Source of the DNA: Nymphaea colorata
Taxonomy: Eukaryota; Streptophyta; Magnoliopsida; Nymphaeales; Nymphaeaceae
Assembly (NCBI RefSeq): GCF_008831285.2
Contig: NC_045146.1
Coordinates: 22,213,703-22,277,702 of the forward strand
Length of the DNA: 64,000 nucleotides
Reading direction: 5' to 3'
The first letter of the stretch is position 1; each line of letters begins with the position of its first letter. Positions 34,900-46,739 of this stretch are shown one piece after another. Under the pieces are notes generated by a model. That model made no database searches. It was not told where the DNA came from and saw only the letters and a program-made list of their open reading frames with translations. Made by a program: the position numbers and the translations under genes.

Positions 34900-36150
34900 T
34901 TTGTTATTTCAAGTGAACATGGAACGGCATTTTAGAGGGTCCTTGATGGCAGGATTAACGTGTTTCTATTGAACGAACACGAGTTTGTTTTTCTCGTCAT
35001 TTTTCATGGTTACTGAGGAAGGGTGGTATTTTGAAGAGGCTGAAGTCACCATCCACCTTCTCCTGCTTTGAGGTTAGGACTGCTTCGCTTTTCATGCTTA
35101 TGTAAAATGCCAATTTGCATTAATCTTGCTCATCCATCGTTTGATTACTTGGGCGATTCAAACATGTAGGTTCCGAAAGTGCGCTTCATATAAAAATCAA
35201 GTGCAAGCTGGATCGGACTTCATTGGCTTGGTTAGGATCATATCTTTATTGTGCGCAGTTCATGACCTAGCTGTTTAAGATCCAATCTGAAACTCTAAGA
35301 TCTAGCTGTATAAGATCAAACCCGAATCCCTAACCAAGATTTTCGTGATAGTGGTTCCGGATAAGATATACCACAACGGAATTTGGTGTGTAAATTTTGC
35401 AGACGATTGGGTTAGGTCTCAAGTCAAACATGATCAGTCCGAAACTCCAATCTGGATCTAGCCCAGACCCGAGGGATGGTCCTAGTCAATATCTGATAAA
35501 AATACCGTCTCCATCTGACCATGTGTGGAATTAAAGTTTCAGATTATGTTGTAAGAAGTCCAGTCCGGATCCGCTTACACCTCTCTTGTTAGAAACGAAG
35601 AAACCATGGTTAGCCAATTCCCCCTCTCCGACCATTGATTGTTAGAAATTTTTGGGTGAGAGGAAGGAGTTTCATTCTACTTCCTTTTTGTCAATGTATC
35701 GCATCAAACTTGCTTTGAGATGATGTCTATGCTTCAAATTGCCTCCCACCCTTTATCTTTTGCAACATACAGAATTGATATTTACCAACCCTTATCTTAT
35801 AACTCTCCGTCTGGGCAGGATTATCAAAATTGGACTTAGTCAGCCAATTCAAACAGGCTTGGTGAAAAAGCGAATACGCCGATACAGAACTAAGTGATAT
35901 ACGTTTATGAATAATTTCAAATATTTTTGATTTTTTTTTCTTGATTTTTGTATAATTTTTACGGATGCAATAGCACTTTTAATTGAATCACAAAATCTCA
36001 CTAATTCAATTTCTGACTTTTACATCGCTTTGACGCCATTTGATTTGAACCGACTCACGAATCTTTTTGCATCACCGTTGTGCAATTCTTTTCCTTACAG
36101 CAGCGTATATGGTAATATGGGTAAGGCCTCATTCTCTTGGAAAAAGGTGG
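34900..36150. other. Intergenic spacer between YJU2 and the SR gene
   Basis: No gene recognised. 35.2-35.6 kb contains repeated 'tagctgt..aagatc' words about 34 bases apart (near 35267 and 35301) and otherwise unique AT-rich sequence. The right edge leads into the GC-richer start region of the SR gene. Confidence 0.6.
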
Positions 36151-37157
36151 GCCCCGCGGGTCTCTAGGGCTACTTAACCGTGGTAACACACGGAGGAAGG
36201 CATCGAACTGACCTTGGTTAAGTCGGCCTTCTTATCCTCGTTTAGATTTTTGTTGATTCCTCAGTTCACGTCGGGCTGCGCCGGAGTTCGTGCTTTCGAT
36301 CGGTTCCTCCTCCTTGTTCGTCCTGCAAAATCTAGAAGCGTTTGAAGGTTTAGATATTTCTTTGTAAATCTTTCCTTATGATGGGCTCTTTTTTGAGGCC
36401 TTCTGCGCTTTATTCTCTTTTCCCTTCGTTCGACCCGTACAGATCTAGGGTTTCATGGGTTTGATTTTGTGCATTTCTTTGTTAGATGATATTAATATTT
36501 GTCGTATTTCTTTTTCTTTTACGCGTTCCTTTGAAAGTTTCTAGATCGGCTTTGATGTGTTGTTTGTTGTTGTAGTCTCGTCGAACCTCCTTTTGTGGGA
36601 AAGTTTGATTGTGGTCGCTTCGCATGCCTTGTCGGTTGGATGAATCTAGATCTGTTGATGTGCGTTCTGTTTGGTGGTTGTGCTTTTTGCAAGAAGCAAG
36701 GGTTTTGGACGCTGAAGATAGTCAAGAAATGGTTCCTTCTTCCCGAAGGTTTTTCTACTTTTGAGGTTGCCGCACGGCCTTCTTTGGGCGTGGGCAAACC
36801 CTTTTGTAAGATTAATGGAAGATGAGAATCATGGGCCTAATATGGGATGTAAAATATCGTTTGGAGATTCTTTGAAAATGGAAAGGCACGACAGATTTTC
36901 CTTGCTGTTGGAAGCCGGGAAAAGATTAACCGGCGTATATATGTCGTTATTTTTGCTTTTAGATTATTGCTAGATTTATTGAAGCCTTGAAGGTATTTGT
37001 GCCTTTGTATGTATCATCATTAGCATCTTGATGCCTGTTAGGTTTACCCTCCTTGTGTTATGTGCTACCTTCATCTTCTTTTAAGTAAATTGGTTGTCTG
37101 TATTTTTATCAGCTCTAGGGATCCTTATCTTTTAAGTGAAGTTGAAGCGTGGAAAAA
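36151..37157 (+). promoter_or_regulatory. Inferred 5' leader and leader intron of the RS31-like gene
   Basis: A GC-rich patch (GGGCCCCGCGGG near 36150) is followed by a CT-rich leader and a plausible donor GAAG|GTTTAG at about 36347. A clear acceptor TTTATCAG ends at 37112, giving a leader intron of about 765 bases. The start codon follows 45 bases later. The acceptor is more certain than the donor. Confidence 0.45.
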
Positions 37158-39380
37158 ATGCGTCCTATCTTCTGTGGAAACTTTGACTTTGAGGCTCGAC
37201 AATCAGAAATTGAGCGACTATTCAATAAATATGGGAAGGTGGACAGAGTGGACATGAAATCAGGTAAATTCTTTGATAATTTTTTTGCTGTTTTTTTTTT
37301 TCGTCCTTTCTTGGAAACGCTTTGTATCTTTTCCTAGTCGGTGTGGCCATGGAAGTATTGCTACTTTGCTAGTGTTCTTCTTGGAGTAAGGTGACTTGGT
37401 TTCAGAATTGTGTCTCGCACATGGATCATCTCTTGTCTGGAGATGATATGACCAATAGAGTGGAAGTTATTCTTGCTGGATGGTGTTGGTAACTTAAATT
37501 AAATCCCCGACTATGTCATATCAACAATGTTAAAGTTCAGTCAAAATGCAATGTCAAGGCTTCCCCTGAAGCAAGGGATTTATCTCTTCTATAAAATGCT
37601 GCCTCTCCACATCATGTCTTACAGCAGCAGTTAGGGCTATGCTTGGTGGTTCTTTCTGGTTGATTACCCATGGGGGTTACAATAAAAATTTTAAAAAGGT
37701 GAATATATTAGTTTATGTTTAAGTCCCCTACTCAACAATTTCTTTGACGCAGGAATATCTTGGAGCATCCAAGCTCTTCCTGGTTGATGGGCTCATGTGC
37801 CTTACCTTTACTGCCAGTGCCCATGCCTCACTTCCATTATCTTTCGGAAGAGCTGGTCTAATCCACAATGGAATCATCTTACATTTTCCTCAAGCACTCA
37901 TTATCTTTCATTCCTCATGAGCTACAACCAAGTCCTCAGTTTCTACATGTTCCAAGGTGTCTACCTTGCTGACTTTGCAGCCAGGAAGGAGAATTTATGG
38001 CGTAAGACCTATCATCACGAGTTGCCTACTTTTGGATCATGTTTCTTGACACAATCTAGTTCAGCATGCAAGGTCTGTTTTTTATGTTTCTAACCCACTG
38101 GTTTTTATCTTCTGAGAATCTGAAGAGATGGAAGGGATTGCTTGAGTTCTCTGCACTTAGTTAATGTATCATGTACTAGGGCTGTTGTTCCCTTGCCATC
38201 TTAAAGAAGCCTCATCTGATGTATGCATATATCTTTGCGCATCTCATCTTGTAATTTCAGCATGAATAGTTGGTTGGTTCTTTGTGTCAGGCTTTGCATT
38301 CATTTACATGGATGATGAGAGGGATGCAGAGGATGCTATACATGGACTTGACAGGCTAGAGTTTGGCAGGCATGGGCGTCGTCTTCGAGTTGAATGGACA
38401 AAGGTAGCCGACTTTTTTCATATTCTCGTTTTATAGCACATCTGGTGTTCATGGTTTTCTGAATGTTGCTGCAGCAGGAGCGTGGCAGTCGCAGATCTGC
38501 TGGTTCCAGAAGATCTGCTGTTAACTTAAGACCGACAAAGACCCTCTTTGTTATAAATTTCGATCCAATTAATACCAGGGCAAGGGACCTCGAAAGACAC
38601 TTTGATCCGTTTGGAAAAGTTCTGAATGTAAGAATCAGAAGGAATTTTGCGTTTGTGCAATACGAGTTCCAGGAAGATGCAACCAAAGCACTTGAAGCCA
38701 CAAACCAGAGGTTATTGCTACTTTTTTCAATTAGTTTCGTTTTATCTTTTATATCTGTAAATTACTGTGTATCAATCGACAATTACCGATTCTGGATACA
38801 GCCGACGGACATGGAATATGTTTCGGACTATTCATACGGTTTTTCGTCATTGTGGGTTCATATTTAATGTGTCTGGAGTGCTCTGTTAGCGTCAAGTTAT
38901 TATTATAGTCTCTTGGATACCTTTTTGTGGTTTTGTTGTATTAATTTATTCTCCTGGTTGTGATGCGCAGCAAGCTGATGGATCGAGTTATTTCTGTTGA
39001 GTATGCTGTTCGTAACGATGATGACAAAAGAAATGGCTATAGTCCCCAGCGTGGCCGTGACCGTTTTGCAGACAAAAGTCGTGACTATGGACGATCTCCA
39101 AGTCCTTATGGGAGAGCTGCTGAGCGGGCAAGCCCTGACTATGGCCGTGGCTCTAGCCCTTATGCGAGGCCTGAAGGGGGGAGGGGTAGTCCAGACTATG
39201 GGAGACCTGGAAGCCCTGCTCATGAGGGATATCGCAGGTGAGCTAGCAACTGGAATTTTACCAAGTCGTTTAATTAATTTGGTTAAATACTTCGTCTGAG
39301 TCGTTGTGGTGTTGACGACGGGTTTTTATTGTTGAACCAGCCGATCAAGGTCGAGATCGAGGTCAAGGTCGAGGTCCTGA
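37158..39380 (+). CDS. RS31: SR splicing factor, plant RS31-like subfamily
   Basis: Encodes a 253-residue arginine/serine-rich splicing factor of the plant-specific RS class (RS31/RS40/RS41), which binds pre-mRNA and steers splice-site choice in the nucleus. Coding exons: 37158-37263, 38291-38403, 38475-38710, 38971-39237, 39341-39380. RRM1 occupies residues 1-73 (RNP2 I-F-C-G-N-F; RNP1 F-A-F-I-Y-M). RRM2 lies at about 93-167 (L-F-V-I-N-F; N-F-A-F-V-Q-Y). The tail contains repeated S-P-D-Y-G-R units typical of RS31 and ends in an unbroken run of alternating S and R from the last 40-bp exon. The long intron (1027 bp) interrupts RRM1 directly after residues M-K-S-G, the position at which plant RS genes are known to splice alternatively. 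The protein is about ten residues shorter than Arabidopsis RS31. The exon 3 acceptor GCAGCAG permits an optional Gln. Confidence 0.93.
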
Positions 39381-39399
39381 GGTTTATCAAGTTGAAGGA

Positions 39400-41000
39400 T
39401 TTATCCAGTTGTTTGATAATATGACTCTGGTTCATGTTTTGGCATGTTATATTTTTCTAGGATACATGATGTTTGAACATTTAGATGCTTAGCTATTATA
39501 TTTCCTCTACATAGGAATCTATCCGAGTGCTCTTAGCATCGAGCTTGTCAACGTACCTCCGTTGTTCTTGCCATTTAGGTTGCGCCAAGTTTCATTCGAG
39601 TCTAAATTCATTTGATCTCTTGTGTCCTAAAAGGTGGCGTTTGATGGTTTTTTGTAGGAACCGAAAACAAAGGGCAAGCAAAATCTTCTGCAAGAAAACC
39701 TTTCCAGCAGAAACCTTAAAACCTCATTTTGAAGTAAAGGAAGGTCCAAATAAACAATTTGATTAAAAGAAATAAACTAATTTCTAATATCCCATTTGAC
39801 ACCCGAAACCCTGAATTCTTTGATCTGGTAGAGTACTTATCTCCCTGTCAGGAATGAAACAACATTGAGCCTGTCAAAGTGACATAGCAAGGTTCCATAT
39901 GCCTGCGAATGAATACAGGTATATAGATGAACTGTTACAAGAAAATTTTAATAAAGCCTTGGAAGGAGCGCGAAGAACAAGGCCCCACCGGTTACACGTT
40001 AATCTATTGAAAGTAGTATTGAACACAAAAAGAACGCTTTAAAGATTTCTTCAACCATTGAGAGAGATTACTCTAAGCCCTCTATTCCCATTGTTGGTTA
40101 AACGGAGAGATCAAACAATGAGAGAGACCTGTACGGCAGCCTCCTGTGGAAAGTGGGAAAATCGATGGGGGAGAGGGAGGGTTGTCCTTCGCCGCTGCTC
40201 AGAAGCTGTGCTGGTAAAATAATGGCGACAACAAGCCGCGGCTGCGACGTTGAGCAGGAGCAACAAGGGGAGAAAGAATGACGCAGCCCTAATGGGCTTT
40301 TTTTTTTTTGGAATCTAAGTCCTCTGAGAAAGGCACGGCAAAGTTCTCTGCGTTTGATGCTTGTATGTCCCTGAAACGTTTTTGAGTTGCACAGTATTTT
40401 CTCTGTGCATCAAACATGCCCTCATGTCCTGACTCTGCAAGCGCTACTTTTTCAAAGCATGTCATACATGAGAAACTGAAATCCAATTTTTCGTGCAACT
40501 TAATAGCCAGTTAATGGGTCAGAGCTCGCGATTCCATCTGGATCCTGGAGTAAAAACAAATGATAGTCGAATCACGAATGCTTGATCATGAATGCTTCCA
40601 TCGCGATTCATGTGTGATGTATACAAACTGTTGGATGAAAAACACGAGAAGAAAAGAATAAAAAAAAGGTGGAGCTGAAGAGGCCGAAATACGATTCACC
40701 CGATGCCTTCACCTGACAGGGTCTGTGGAAGTGGGGAACATTCACTCATAACCAACAACATGATCGAAAGGAAGAAAGAGGGCACAGGGGCTTTAAATTT
40801 CGAACGAATGGGCCGAGGGGTGTTTTCGCCATTTCGAAATCCATTCAAATTTCAAATGCTTTCCTGGATTGACACGTGGAGGCGACGACTGGGGGATCCT
40901 GACCGTCGCTCATGTTGAGATGGACGGTGATCGTGGAGGCACAGAGTATCCGTATCTTAGATGGGTCCCGCGCTTCTGCCGACGCACTGACGTCAGAAGT
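39400..41000. other. Spacer, possibly holding a divergent promoter
   Basis: Downstream of the SR gene I recognise no protein gene. 40100-40280 is G/A-rich with CG words; read on the minus strand it looks like a plant 5' leader, but no coding exon could be tied to it (a 69-codon minus-strand frame at 40289-40498 is unrecognised). 40860-41000 holds promoter-like motifs described separately. Confidence 0.4.
40860..41000 (+). promoter_or_regulatory. Promoter-like region with ABRE/G-box core and TGACGTCA
   Basis: GACACGTGGA near 40870-40879 contains an ACGT core of the ABRE/G-box type. CTGACGTCAG near 40987-40996 is a perfect 10-bp palindrome matching the TGA/CRE-type bZIP site. A GC-rich transcribed-looking segment follows. 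The most likely gene served is the armadillo gene, through spliced leader exons, but this is inference. Confidence 0.4.
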
Positions 41001-44000
41001 TTTTGAAGAAGGAAGCACCGCCGAAGAGCCATGTATTCGGGCCGTTCATCTTCGAGATGGACGACGCTGAAGCCTCAACTGACTCGGCTTCCACTTTGCA
41101 CCGACAGCTCCGGCGGTGCCACCGTCGGGTCTTATGTAGCCGCGGCCTGGCACGGCTTTTAAAATCAGGAGAACCGGATTCCGCCATTGCCGTCCGATCT
41201 TCGGGGCTCCCCCAGCATCCAGCCGTCAGATCCTTCCGCCCCTCTATGCGGCGGAGTCCTGCTTCCGACGGCGACGCTGCTGCCGGAACTTTCTTTCCGA
41301 CGTCGCCGGCGACCTGTTCATGACGGTAGAGGAATCTCTCTCTGTCACACTGATAGGAATTTGAATTTACCTGCCTTTTTTTAATGCGTTTGTGTAAGTG
41401 ACCGTTGCATGACTTCTGGATGTTGCGAGGTTCGAGGGAATTCTGTCGAGCAAGTTTAGTACTCTCTGACTGATTTTTCAAAATCGTCTATAGAAAGCCA
41501 AAGTAGTCGTCTCTTTCTTTCTCTTCCGATTGCTCGCAATCTTAATGCCGTTTCTGTCGTGTAGTGACTGGGATCATGTTTCCTCCTTCCTCTTGCTTTT
41601 CCCTCCCGGTGAAACCTTGATCTAGGTGCTTCGAGCTGCATTATCTGGATACCTTTCCTTCTTTTCCCGTGGAACGTTACCCTATCCATGAGCCCTTTTC
41701 TTTTCTTGTTCCTTAATATTTCAAAAAAGAGATTTTGCTGAACAGAGGATGGATCGCCTGATGCCGCTTTGGCCAAACAAACGTGGATTTCCTTCTGATC
41801 GTTGCTGAAGGTACCTCTATTTCCTCGTTAACGTACTCTTCGGTGTTTCTGGCCGTTGTTCGAGATGAATTTGGGCGTTCGCCCTGGAAATTAGGTCCTA
41901 GTGGAACAATATTCGGCAATTCTTGTAGTTAGTTGTTTTTCGAATTGCTCAGCTTCTGCATTTCGTGAAATAGTCATTGTTCTTCGAATTGCTCAGTATC
42001 TTGGTCTCATGATCGTCTCTGAAGCGGTGAAATTTGATTCCAACGCTTTTTGTTGTCCCCTGGAAGTTCTGAGACTTTTAGTTGATTTTCAAGCAAAGAC
42101 ACTGTGCTGCTTCCTAATGCTTCAGTCCATTCATTTTGTGATCGAAAGCGTGAACTTCTGATGTGCATTTCACTAATTTTCCACTGAATCGTGCTTATTT
42201 CTTTTCCTGGTCCTGATTGGAAGATGAAAAGGAAGAAAACAGTTGTCCTCTCAGAGAGGTGGAGTGACCATAGTCCATACGCATACCCGCACTTTTTCAC
42301 CTTACCTCCACATTTGCGCGTCGTCACTGATGCCTCTGACTATAGCGTAACTAATGCTGCGTGTTTCTCCCCCTCCAATCTCAGGTTGGGAAGATTTTGC
42401 TCCCTCTGAGGCCTCATCGCACTTCCACGCTTTCTAGCTCGCCTTCAGTTGGTGACGGAGCGGCCGGTCTCCTCTTCGAAGGTTAGGAATGTTCTTTCTA
42501 AATCGCTTACCTTTTGCATTAATTGCTTGCTGCTGTGTGCGTTAGTTTTAACAAATGCACCATCTGTACTTCTTATTCAAGAGATTTAAGTATTCATCCT
42601 GCAGCTCATCACGGTCGTTGGCAACTTGGCTTCATGTCATTCAGGGGGTACATGTTTGCAATTATATTTGCTCAATCTCTTTTCCGTTTCAAGTGTTCAT
42701 GTATCACTTTGTTGCTTTCACTCGGAAACTAATTTAAAAATTTTACGATAGGCATGAACTTGACGAGCCAGGTATGAATATGGCAGTATCTCTTATGACA
42801 ACGTTAAATATAATTAATGAGAACAAAACAGTTGGGAAATATGAAAAATACTTCCGGGATGATGGGCGAGCAAGAAAGCGGGGAAAATAATGATTTGAAG
42901 CAAGGGTCTTGACTCTTGATTCGTTTCATTTATCTTTAACCGGGGGCAGTTTTCATTTTCGACGTCACATTGTAGTTTGTAGCCGTAGTTTCTATTATAT
43001 GCCTCAGTTATTTGTTTATCTGATAGAACCTTCTGTTTTACTGATGGCTGGTAAATCATTTAACTTGGGAAGATAACATGGAAGAGTAGGTTCACATGTT
43101 CCAACATGCCTCTTCTTTGACGGTTGTCGGCAAAGATCGGAAACTGAGGCGTGTATTTAGGATTACGTCCAAAGGGCAGAGTTATAGATGAAATTTTCCT
43201 GTTCGCTTAAGTTACGTTACAGCGAAAGGACATAAAGTGGTGACACGTGCTTCAAAGCATGCTTTCTTCAGAAACTTGTTCGCAGAAAGGTTCGCCGGCA
43301 GCTGCGGTCGATAAGATCTCTCGTTTTTTTTTAAAAAAGTAATGCAGTCACTGCTTTTTGTTCTTTTGTTCGATTAAAGTTTCTTTGTGATGGATTCCCC
43401 TCCTGCTCCCCCTCGACTGTCTGGCACTTTTCTGTAAATCAGGCTGTTGTTTGGGCGTTTATAGTGTGTGTCTCCAATAAATGAAATTGAGTGAGTTTAG
43501 GCTTATTGTCGGTTAGGAAAAGCAATATCATGTCTCAAAACAAGTAAGCTGGGACCAGCAGACAAAGGAGGTTTTATGCTTTATAAAGTTAAAGCGTGTA
43601 ATAAACATGCGTACGAACTACTAAGGGCTTTGTAATTTGCTAGTGAGAATCGTAGAAAGTGTGATGACAGTAGTGTTTTGATTTTAAAAGGTTATTTTAC
43701 ATGATGAACTTGTGATCTATTTGATTACAATTTAACGTTCATAGTCTAGGCGCAGTTCTGCACAGTCACTCTACCGCCGAATTTTGGCAAGGTTAAGGTA
43801 GTTTGGCAGGAGTTTTTTTTTTTTCCGAATACCTTGGAAATTGTTAAATAACCTTTCGAATGCATGGTTGAAGGGCTGGACTCTGAAAACCTTGGGAAAT
43901 GTTACGTTTAACATAGTGGACTACATTCGATTATTATATAATGTGGCGTCGCCTGACTCGAGCTTTCTTGTCATAAAAAAAGGTGGTACTCATGAGCTTT

Positions 44001-44829
44001 TAATCTTTGTAGTGTCCATAGTTTGTTTGTTACCTGAGCTGGTAGGGTCAGGATCTTGCAATTTTTGCCAGTACCGAGTTTGATTCTGAAATAACGTCAC
44101 GTAATGGTACAAAAGGTCTGTTTTTCCTGGATCCACAAAGATGTGCTGCCTGATGTAGGGGCATGTCATTCAAGAAAGGGACAATTGCGTACATTTCCCT
44201 ATAAAATTTGGTCATGAAAATCGAGTTCCGAGGGTTGATGCTCTGTGCGTATTGCCTGGATACCCTCTATGTCTGCATTGCAATCATTCCTTTGCCTTTG
44301 GAATGCATTCGGGGCGTGCTTTGTGACCTTGGGCGCAGAGCGCAAAGTGGTGTATGCTCATCGGTGACGGTAAATCATAAATGAGTTTCACAATTTGTTA
44401 CTTGGCTGTCATATAACTGTGGCCTCTCTCTCTTCTACTCGTGCACCCATGAGCGTTCTACATGTGCCAAATCCCGTTGTAACGGAGTTTTAAGGTTCTA
44501 ACCGCTGGAAATCACTAGTTGCGTCCTGCATAAACCTTTGGGTGGCTACAAGAACAGTGAGGGTGGTCCTCCTTCCGCTTTGTCTAAGGACAGGTTGTTC
44601 TTGAATTAGTGGGTCGCGTGATTGTGTAAAGGCATCTGCAAAAGGAAGTTCTGCGTTTTGTCTTTTCTATATAGAAACTTGATGTGGATCTTAACGGTAT
44701 CCTTGTTACCTGCAAAAGTAAGTAATGTTTTTTTTTTGGGGGAAAATAAAACGGTCTTTTAACCCTGTTTTCTTATTTTTCTTTCGTTCGCCAGGACTGA
44801 AACTCATCCATTCTACTCGAAAACTAAGA
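41001..44829 (+). other. Putative spliced 5' leader of the armadillo gene
   Basis: Candidate noncoding exons are about 41000-41325 (GC-rich, ending TGACG|GTAGAG), 42385-42481 (after TCTCAG, ending CGAAG|GTTAGG) and 44795 onward (after TTCGCCAG). The joined first two exons hold a short frame starting at 41031 that is rich in Ser/Arg/Leu and ends at a stop in the second exon; it could be an upstream ORF or the start of a separate small gene. The remaining 42.5-44.7 kb is intron-like, T-rich sequence without recognisable features. Confidence 0.3.
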
Positions 44830-46506
44830 ATGGCTGATGAAACAGGAGCAGTGGACGCCAAATCCACAGAACAATGGTTAGAACATGCTAAACTGTTGGT
44901 TCCTGCAGCCATTGAGAAGGCAGGTTCTGTGAAATGCTTTACTGGCAGGTGGAAACTAGTACTTTCGAAGCTAGAGCAGGTGCCATCTTGCTTGTCTGAT
45001 CTCTCCAGCCATCCTTGTTTCTCCAAGAACAGCCTCTGCAAAGAACAGCTAGTGGCTATCTCGAACACCCTCAATGAGGCCATTGAGTTGGGTGGACGGT
45101 GCTCCGAGGAAAATACCGGTGGTAAACTTCAGATGCAGAGCAATCTTGATGCTTTGTCCGCGAAGTTGGACTTGAATCTTCATGACTGCGGGGTTCTTAT
45201 TAAAACTGGCGTCCTGGGGGAATCCACTCCATCGCCAGCGACTGCGAAACCCGGAAGCGGGGAGCAACCGGTGACTGCTAAATTGAATGTCAGAGAGCTG
45301 TTAGCCCGTCTGCAGATTGGTCATATAGAAGCTAAGCATCAGGCTCTTGATAGCTTGGTGGAAATCATGAAGGAAGACGAGAAGGGCGTATTGAGCGTGA
45401 TGGGGAGAAGCAACATTTCTGCTTTGATTCAGTTGCTTAGTGCGAGGTCCCCCAAAATCAAGGAGAAAGCTGCGGATGTGGTGTGTTCATTAGCCGAATC
45501 GGGTACCTGCGAGAATCTGCTTGTCTCTGAGGGTGTCCTTCCACCTCTCATCAGGTTGGTCGAATCTGGCAGTTCAATTGCGAAGGAGAAGGCCACAATT
45601 ACTCTCCAAAGGTTGTCTATGGCAGTAGAAACTGCCAGATCCATTGTGGGACGTGGTGGTATTCCTCCACTTGTCGAGATGTGTCAAACAGGGGTTTCTG
45701 TTTCTCAAGCAGCAGCGACTGGTGTTCTTAAGAATCTTTCAGCAGTGCCGGAAGTTAGGCAGAGTCTTGCCGAAGCCGGGATCATCAAGGTTATGATTGA
45801 TCTTCTGGATTCTGGGATTCTATTAGGCTCTAAAGAGTACGCTGCTGAGTGTTTGCAGAACATGACATGCAGCAACGAGAGTCTGAGGAGGCAAGTGGTC
45901 GCTGAAGGTGGAGTGCAGCGCCTTCTGGCCTATATCGATGGCCCTCTGCCCCAAGAGTCTGCTGTAGCGGCCGTGCGTAATTTGGTTGGATCAATGCCCT
46001 TGGAAAGTCTGATTGATCTCGGCCTTCTTCCTCGTTTGCTGCACGTATTAAAAGCTGGATCCTTGGGTGCTCAGGAAGCTGCAGCTTCAGCTATATGCAG
46101 GATATGCAATTCAATGGAAACGAGGAAACTGATTGGTGAGATTGGTTGCATTCCGCTGCTTGTAAAGATGCTGGAGGCTAAGACCAACAGTGCTAGAGAG
46201 GTTGCTGCTCAAGCCATTGGAAATTTGATAGCATTTCCGCAAAACTGCAGAGAGGTGAAGAAGGATGAAAAAAGTGTTCCGAGCCTTGTTCAATTACTCG
46301 AGCCGAGCATGCACAACACCGCTAAGAAGTATGCCATATTTTGCCTTGCGGCTGTGTCTTCAAGCAAAAAGTGCAAAAAGCTGATGATCTCCTATGGTGC
46401 CATCGGCTATCTCAAGAAGTTGTGTGAATTGGACGTTCCTGGTTCAAAGAAGCTGCTTGAGAGGCTAAAACGAGGGAAATTGCGAAGCCTGTTTAGCCGG
46501 AAGTAG
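44830..46506 (+). CDS. Armadillo-repeat protein with PUB-type N-terminal domain, no U-box
   Basis: Encodes 558 residues in one coding exon. Residues ~1-130 are helical and resemble the N-terminal (UND) domain of plant U-box ARM proteins. About 150-545 is a tandem array of armadillo repeats, visible as recurring 'A...G.LP.L..L...G....E.A...L.NL' patterns of about 41 residues. There is no U-box between the two parts, so it is unlikely to be an E3 ligase itself. Such proteins (often called vacuolar protein 8-like or ARM repeat superfamily) act as protein-interaction scaffolds. The C-terminus is basic (K-R-G-K-L-R-S-L-F-S-R-K). The frame is open upstream to 44725, but a splice acceptor at 44794 and a good start context place the start at 44830. 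It converges with the dehydratase-like gene 840 bases downstream. Confidence 0.88.
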   Translation: MADETGAVDAKSTEQWLEHAKLLVPAAIEKAGSVKCFTGRWKLVLSKLEQVPSCLSDLSSHPCFSKNSLCKEQLVAISNTLNEAIELGGRCSEENTGGKLQMQSNLDALSAKLDLNLHDCGVLIKTGVLGESTPSPATAKPGSGEQPVTAKLNVRELLARLQIGHIEAKHQALDSLVEIMKEDEKGVLSVMGRSNISALIQLLSARSPKIKEKAADVVCSLAESGTCENLLVSEGVLPPLIRLVESGSSIAKEKATITLQRLSMAVETARSIVGRGGIPPLVEMCQTGVSVSQAAATGVLKNLSAVPEVRQSLAEAGIIKVMIDLLDSGILLGSKEYAAECLQNMTCSNESLRRQVVAEGGVQRLLAYIDGPLPQESAVAAVRNLVGSMPLESLIDLGLLPRLLHVLKAGSLGAQEAAASAICRICNSMETRKLIGEIGCIPLLVKMLEAKTNSAREVAAQAIGNLIAFPQNCREVKKDEKSVPSLVQLLEPSMHNTAKKYAIFCLAAVSSSKKCKKLMISYGAIGYLKKLCELDVPGSKKLLERLKRGKLRSLFSRK

Positions 46507-46739
46507 GTGGTGATGATTATCCACGGGGCTTCTTGATGTGTTTTGCGCAGCTCGTTGTTTCATTTTCTCTATGAAACAAGAGGCGGTTTGTTCCATATTT
46601 TTGTAACTCCTAGATGCTAGTCAGTTCTAGTCTCATGTAAATTAAACCTGCTCCAAGTTTCATGTATCTTTCATGATCCCAATGTTTGAAACTTTGCTAA
46701 TCATCAGGCCTTGAGCTCAATATTCTTACCGTTAGGTTT

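Noticed and set aside
37797-38093. 98-codon frame in the long SR intron
   Set aside because: Not in frame with RRM1 and lacks RNP motifs; it could overlap a cassette exon but cannot be called a gene.
40993-41481. 162-codon minus-strand frame
   Set aside because: It overlaps GC-rich leader-like plus-strand sequence, has no recognisable domain, and stop-free length is expected at that composition.
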